Shown here: piece by piece, positions 61,670-64,000 of the stretch | Numbering within the stretch: position 1 is the first letter of the stretch | Layout of the letters: each line of letters begins with the position of its first letter | NCBI RefSeq assembly: GCF_014058685.1 | Contig: NZ_CP059055.1 | Span: 992,001-1,056,000, forward strand | Direction of reading: 5' to 3' | From: Lactobacillus johnsonii | Lineage (GTDB): Bacteria > Bacillota > Bacilli > Lactobacillales > Lactobacillaceae | Length of the DNA stretch: 64,000 nucleotides | Notes under the pieces: generated by a model | Told to the model about the DNA's origin: nothing | Seen by the model: only the letters and a program-made list of their open reading frames with translations | The model's database searches: none | Position numbers and translations under genes: made by a program

Positions 61670-62647
61670 TTAATTTTCAAATTTAATGGCTTGATCCTTA
61701 AATAATTCATAGGTAATCAAGTCAGAAGTATCCAAATTTTCATTATTCATATCCACAGCATTAATTTGGTTATTATCGTAAGTAGTAAAATATAAAATTC
61801 CCTTATCCAAATTCATACAGTCTGAATACATGGTAAATTCAAATACATTATCTTCAACTTCATCGGTACCCTTTGCTTGTTCAACCGAATGTAAAATATG
61901 GAAGAAATTAGTTACATTTTCAACTTCATCATTACCTTTTGGTGAATGAGCTAATACAAAAGATGCCTTAATAAAGCGAGAATTTGAATCTGTTCCGCCT
62001 GGTAAATGATGGGTCCCTAATCCACGACTATACAGATTAATATCTGCATTAGGTACAAGTGTATTTTTAGGTTGAGCTGGAGAAACCGAAGCAAAGTTAG
62101 CCAAGGTTTCAACTTGAGCTGGAAAGACAGGATTATTTGTTAAAGTATTAACTGGGTTGTCATAAACGTGTAAACCAGTTTCTGTTGATTCAATAACTAT
62201 ACTCTTACCACTTTTATCACCCATTAACCAATGAAGAGTAGTAACTGGTAAATCTTTAGAGAAACTTTCATCAGTAATATTAGTTTCAGACAATAATTTC
62301 TTTACATCTTCAATAGTTTCACAACTGCTTAGTAAATATGGGATCAGTTCAAAAGAAGTAACATTCTTTTTGCTTTCATCTACAGCAAAATATTTACCAG
62401 GACCAGTGAAATTTAATCCGGCTATTCCTAATCCTTTTTCATTGATAGCATCACAATACAATGGATAGTCATTGGCAACTACTGAAACACCGATCATTGC
62501 ATAATGAGTATCTTGTGTTGGTAAATGACGATAATTAAGTTGATAATTTCTAGGAGTAATTACCACTTTCTGACCATAGGCAATTTCATAATCTAAATTT
62601 CTACCAAAATAATTATCTTTTGGACTATATAAAATTGATGTACACAT
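61670..62647 (-). CDS. bsh: Choloylglycine (bile salt) hydrolase
   Basis: A 325-residue Ntn hydrolase of the choloylglycine/penicillin V acylase family. It opens MCTSILYSPKDNYFGRNLDY: Cys2 is the nucleophile after Met removal, and Arg16 and Asp19 are the conserved active-site pair. Asn79, Asn171 and Arg224 complete the family set. There is no signal peptide, so it is cytoplasmic. It cleaves glycine/taurine conjugates of bile acids in gut lactobacilli. Bile salt activity fits better than penicillin V acylase on overall resemblance to lactobacillus BSH proteins, but specificity is inference. Confidence 0.93.
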   Translation of the reverse strand: MCTSILYSPKDNYFGRNLDYEIAYGQKVVITPRNYQLNYRHLPTQDTHYAMIGVSVVANDYPLYCDAINEKGLGIAGLNFTGPGKYFAVDESKKNVTSFELIPYLLSSCETIEDVKKLLSETNITDESFSKDLPVTTLHWLMGDKSGKSIVIESTETGLHVYDNPVNTLTNNPVFPAQVETLANFASVSPAQPKNTLVPNADINLYSRGLGTHHLPGGTDSNSRFIKASFVLAHSPKGNDEVENVTNFFHILHSVEQAKGTDEVEDNVFEFTMYSDCMNLDKGILYFTTYDNNQINAVDMNNENLDTSDLITYELFKDQAIKFEN

Positions 62648-62922
62648 CTTAATTTCCTTCTCTTCTCAAAAATCTTTTCACTTTCTATTGTAGTCTTAAA
62701 ATGTAATAAATTCCCTTAACTTGTCTTGGATGCAACTTTAAATAAAAAAAGTAGAACATGAATTAAGAAGAGTAACCTTTATTCTCATACGCTAAGTGCA
62801 TAGTATTTTTTACTACTTACTAAGAAAAAGTTAACTTTCACTAAAAATATATAACTATTTCACCATTAATTATTCACATCTCCCAAATGAACTTGTTGTC
62901 GAATGGAGGTGATAACAGTTAC

Positions 62923-63411
62923 ATGAAAAGTGTCAGAAAAACAATTAAGCTCTTTCTTCTATTAGGTCTTGTTTCTGTAAGTGTTAATACTTATAAGAAT
63001 AATCCTACTGTTCGCACGGCTACTAACGATTCAATTAGTACATTAAAGGAAAAAATATCAACCTTAGATGCTAGCGATCTTAATCCATTAAAGATAGTTC
63101 CACCTAAAGTTTCCGATCGACCTTCTGATCAGACGCTATCCTCGGAATCAGATAACCAATAGCCAAATCAGCCAGTAACTTCTAATTTTAGTGAAGGACA
63201 AAATCAAGAGACTTCCAGCAACCAGACTTGGAACCATGCTAAAGCAAATGTCTTTATTGATATTTCAAATAATGATGAATTAGGTCATGCAATTGGCTTA
63301 CAACATACTAATATAGCTTCTGTAATGTATCCGGCAGGATCCTATTATTCTATTCAAGAGCAAGATATTAATGCCGCTAGAGATTTATACAAATCCGCAT
63401 ATGCGGCATAA
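62923..63411 (+). pseudogene. Decayed matrixin-type zinc metalloprotease
   Basis: The frame starts at an ATG with GGAGGTGAT upstream and has a signal-like KTIKLFLLLGLVSVSV segment. A TAG at 63160-63162 interrupts it, then the same frame continues to 63411. The continuation has DELGHAIGLQHTN and VMYPAGSYYSI, the matrixin zinc site and Met-turn. The usual first His of H-E-x-x-H and the segment before it are missing, so VFIDISNN joins directly to DELGH. I infer an internal in-frame deletion plus a nonsense mutation. No active protease is expected. Confidence 0.85.
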
Positions 63412-63467
63412 AAAGAGTTTCGTAAACAAGTCTTAATTTGATTTAAAACATAACTCTTTAGAAAGTA

Positions 63468-63517
63468 AAAGCACTGATATATCAACGTTTATTTAACGAT
63501 GATTATCAGTGCTTTAT
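63468..63517. terminator. Bidirectional terminator
   Basis: AAAGCACTGATA and TATCAGTGCTTT form a 12-bp stem with AT-rich loop. It lies between the protease relic and the methyltransferase gene on the other strand. Confidence 0.87.
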
Positions 63518-63544
63518 TTTAATGTTTTTCCCTGGATACTTTTA

Positions 63545-64000
63545 TTATTTTTGACACTTAAAGAACCAGCGAGTTGCCTTTTTATCTTTCATTTCTAGAC
63601 TAAAGTCAGATCCAACTTCAATTGAGTTAAATCCAGCATGTTTCAATAACTGTTTAATGGTATCTAAATCATATGCTCTTTCATAGTGAGTTTCAGATAA
63701 ACGATCATATTCGCCATTGGGTAGACGATTAAAGAATGTTAGATCATGGATCACCCCATGTTCGACATCATCATTGGCATAACTCTGCCACATAAATGCT
63801 CGACGATGATCATCATCTTGATAATTGTACATATAGCCTGGGTAAATATCGTCAGTTTGATGAGGTGTAATTACATCGAAAAGAAATACACCATCATCTT
63901 TTAAATGATTGGCGACCTCAGAAAATACTTGAAACAAGTCAGCTTCGTCATCAAGATAACAGGAAGAGTCCGCATAGCAAGTAATTACATCGAATTTTTC
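63545..64000 (-). CDS. Class I SAM-dependent methyltransferase, partial
   Basis: A minus-strand frame open to the right edge of the window, so the N-terminus is missing. 151 residues are visible: EKFDVITCYADSSCYL (post-motif II region), LKDDGVFLFDVITPHQTDD (motif III-type), and the C-terminal beta-strands with KATRWFFKCQK. It fits small-molecule methyltransferases common in lactobacilli. The SAM-binding GxGxG motif lies outside the window. The substrate is unknown. Confidence 0.87.
   Translation of the reverse strand, partial: EKFDVITCYADSSCYLDDEADLFQVFSEVANHLKDDGVFLFDVITPHQTDDIYPGYMYNYQDDDHRRAFMWQSYANDDVEHGVIHDLTFFNRLPNGEYDRLSETHYERAYDLDTIKQLLKHAGFNSIEVGSDFSLEMKDKKATRWFFKCQK

Overview
The window looks like chromosome of a low-GC Lactobacillus, most likely of the L. 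gasseri / L. johnsonii group. Grounds: AT-rich Firmicute gene content (DnaD, GpsB, RecU-PBP1 pair, XerS, type-B-like RNase P RNA), a bile-salt-hydrolase-type enzyme, an endonuclease III lacking its iron-sulfur cysteines, and strong AGGAGG-type ribosome binding sites. I see no tRNA, rRNA, CRISPR array or prophage. The species call is inference from gene content.

Layout. 1-12016: a conserved housekeeping block: end of a DinG-type helicase, YpmB-like protein, asnS, dnaD, nth, then the opposite-strand recU-pbp1A pair, ypsA, gpsB, the RNase P RNA, a THUMP RNA methyltransferase and a metallophosphoesterase. 12065-26537: membrane acyltransferase, two DegV proteins, the fhs-lspA-rluD-carA-carB operon, the ribosome-quality-control protein RqcH, a MarR regulator with a perfect operator palindrome, and a secreted Ser/Gln-rich protein. 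26594-29934: a LysR gene, xerS, and a 1.3-kb gene-free stretch. Gene direction switches here from mostly + to mostly -, and local GC skew flips at a 36-bp palindrome with a 6-bp centre. I read this as the replication terminus with a candidate dif site for XerS. 29935-53170: mostly minus-strand genes: DUF1275 protein, PpiB, RecQ, PpaC, LysR, ParC/ParE (with divergent plsY), acetyltransferase, aldo/keto reductases, BI-1 protein, amidohydrolase, RarA, a MarR-regulated ABC exporter, and an MgtA Mg2+ ATPase behind an M-box riboswitch. 53367-64000: an accessory zone with Tpx, an ABM-domain protein, an IS30-family element, a UvrA paralogue, two related AAA ATPase genes (one frameshifted), each preceded by its own 10-bp-phased repeat array, a choloylglycine hydrolase, a decayed matrixin-type protease and a truncated methyltransferase.

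Most notable: (1) the two AAA+/winged-helix ATPase genes, each with a private, helically phased decamer array ending at its ribosome binding site; (2) intact carA and carB reading frames whose glutaminase and both ATP-grasp active sites have lost key catalytic residues; (3) the candidate dif site and skew switch beside xerS, whose product has Gln where a catalytic His is expected. The set reads as the terminus-proximal part of a host-adapted lactobacillus: replication and segregation functions (XerS, topoisomerase IV, RarA, RecQ, DnaD, RecU), envelope growth (PBP1A, GpsB, LspA, PlsY), and an accessory region with mobile DNA and decayed genes near a gut-adaptation gene (bsh).
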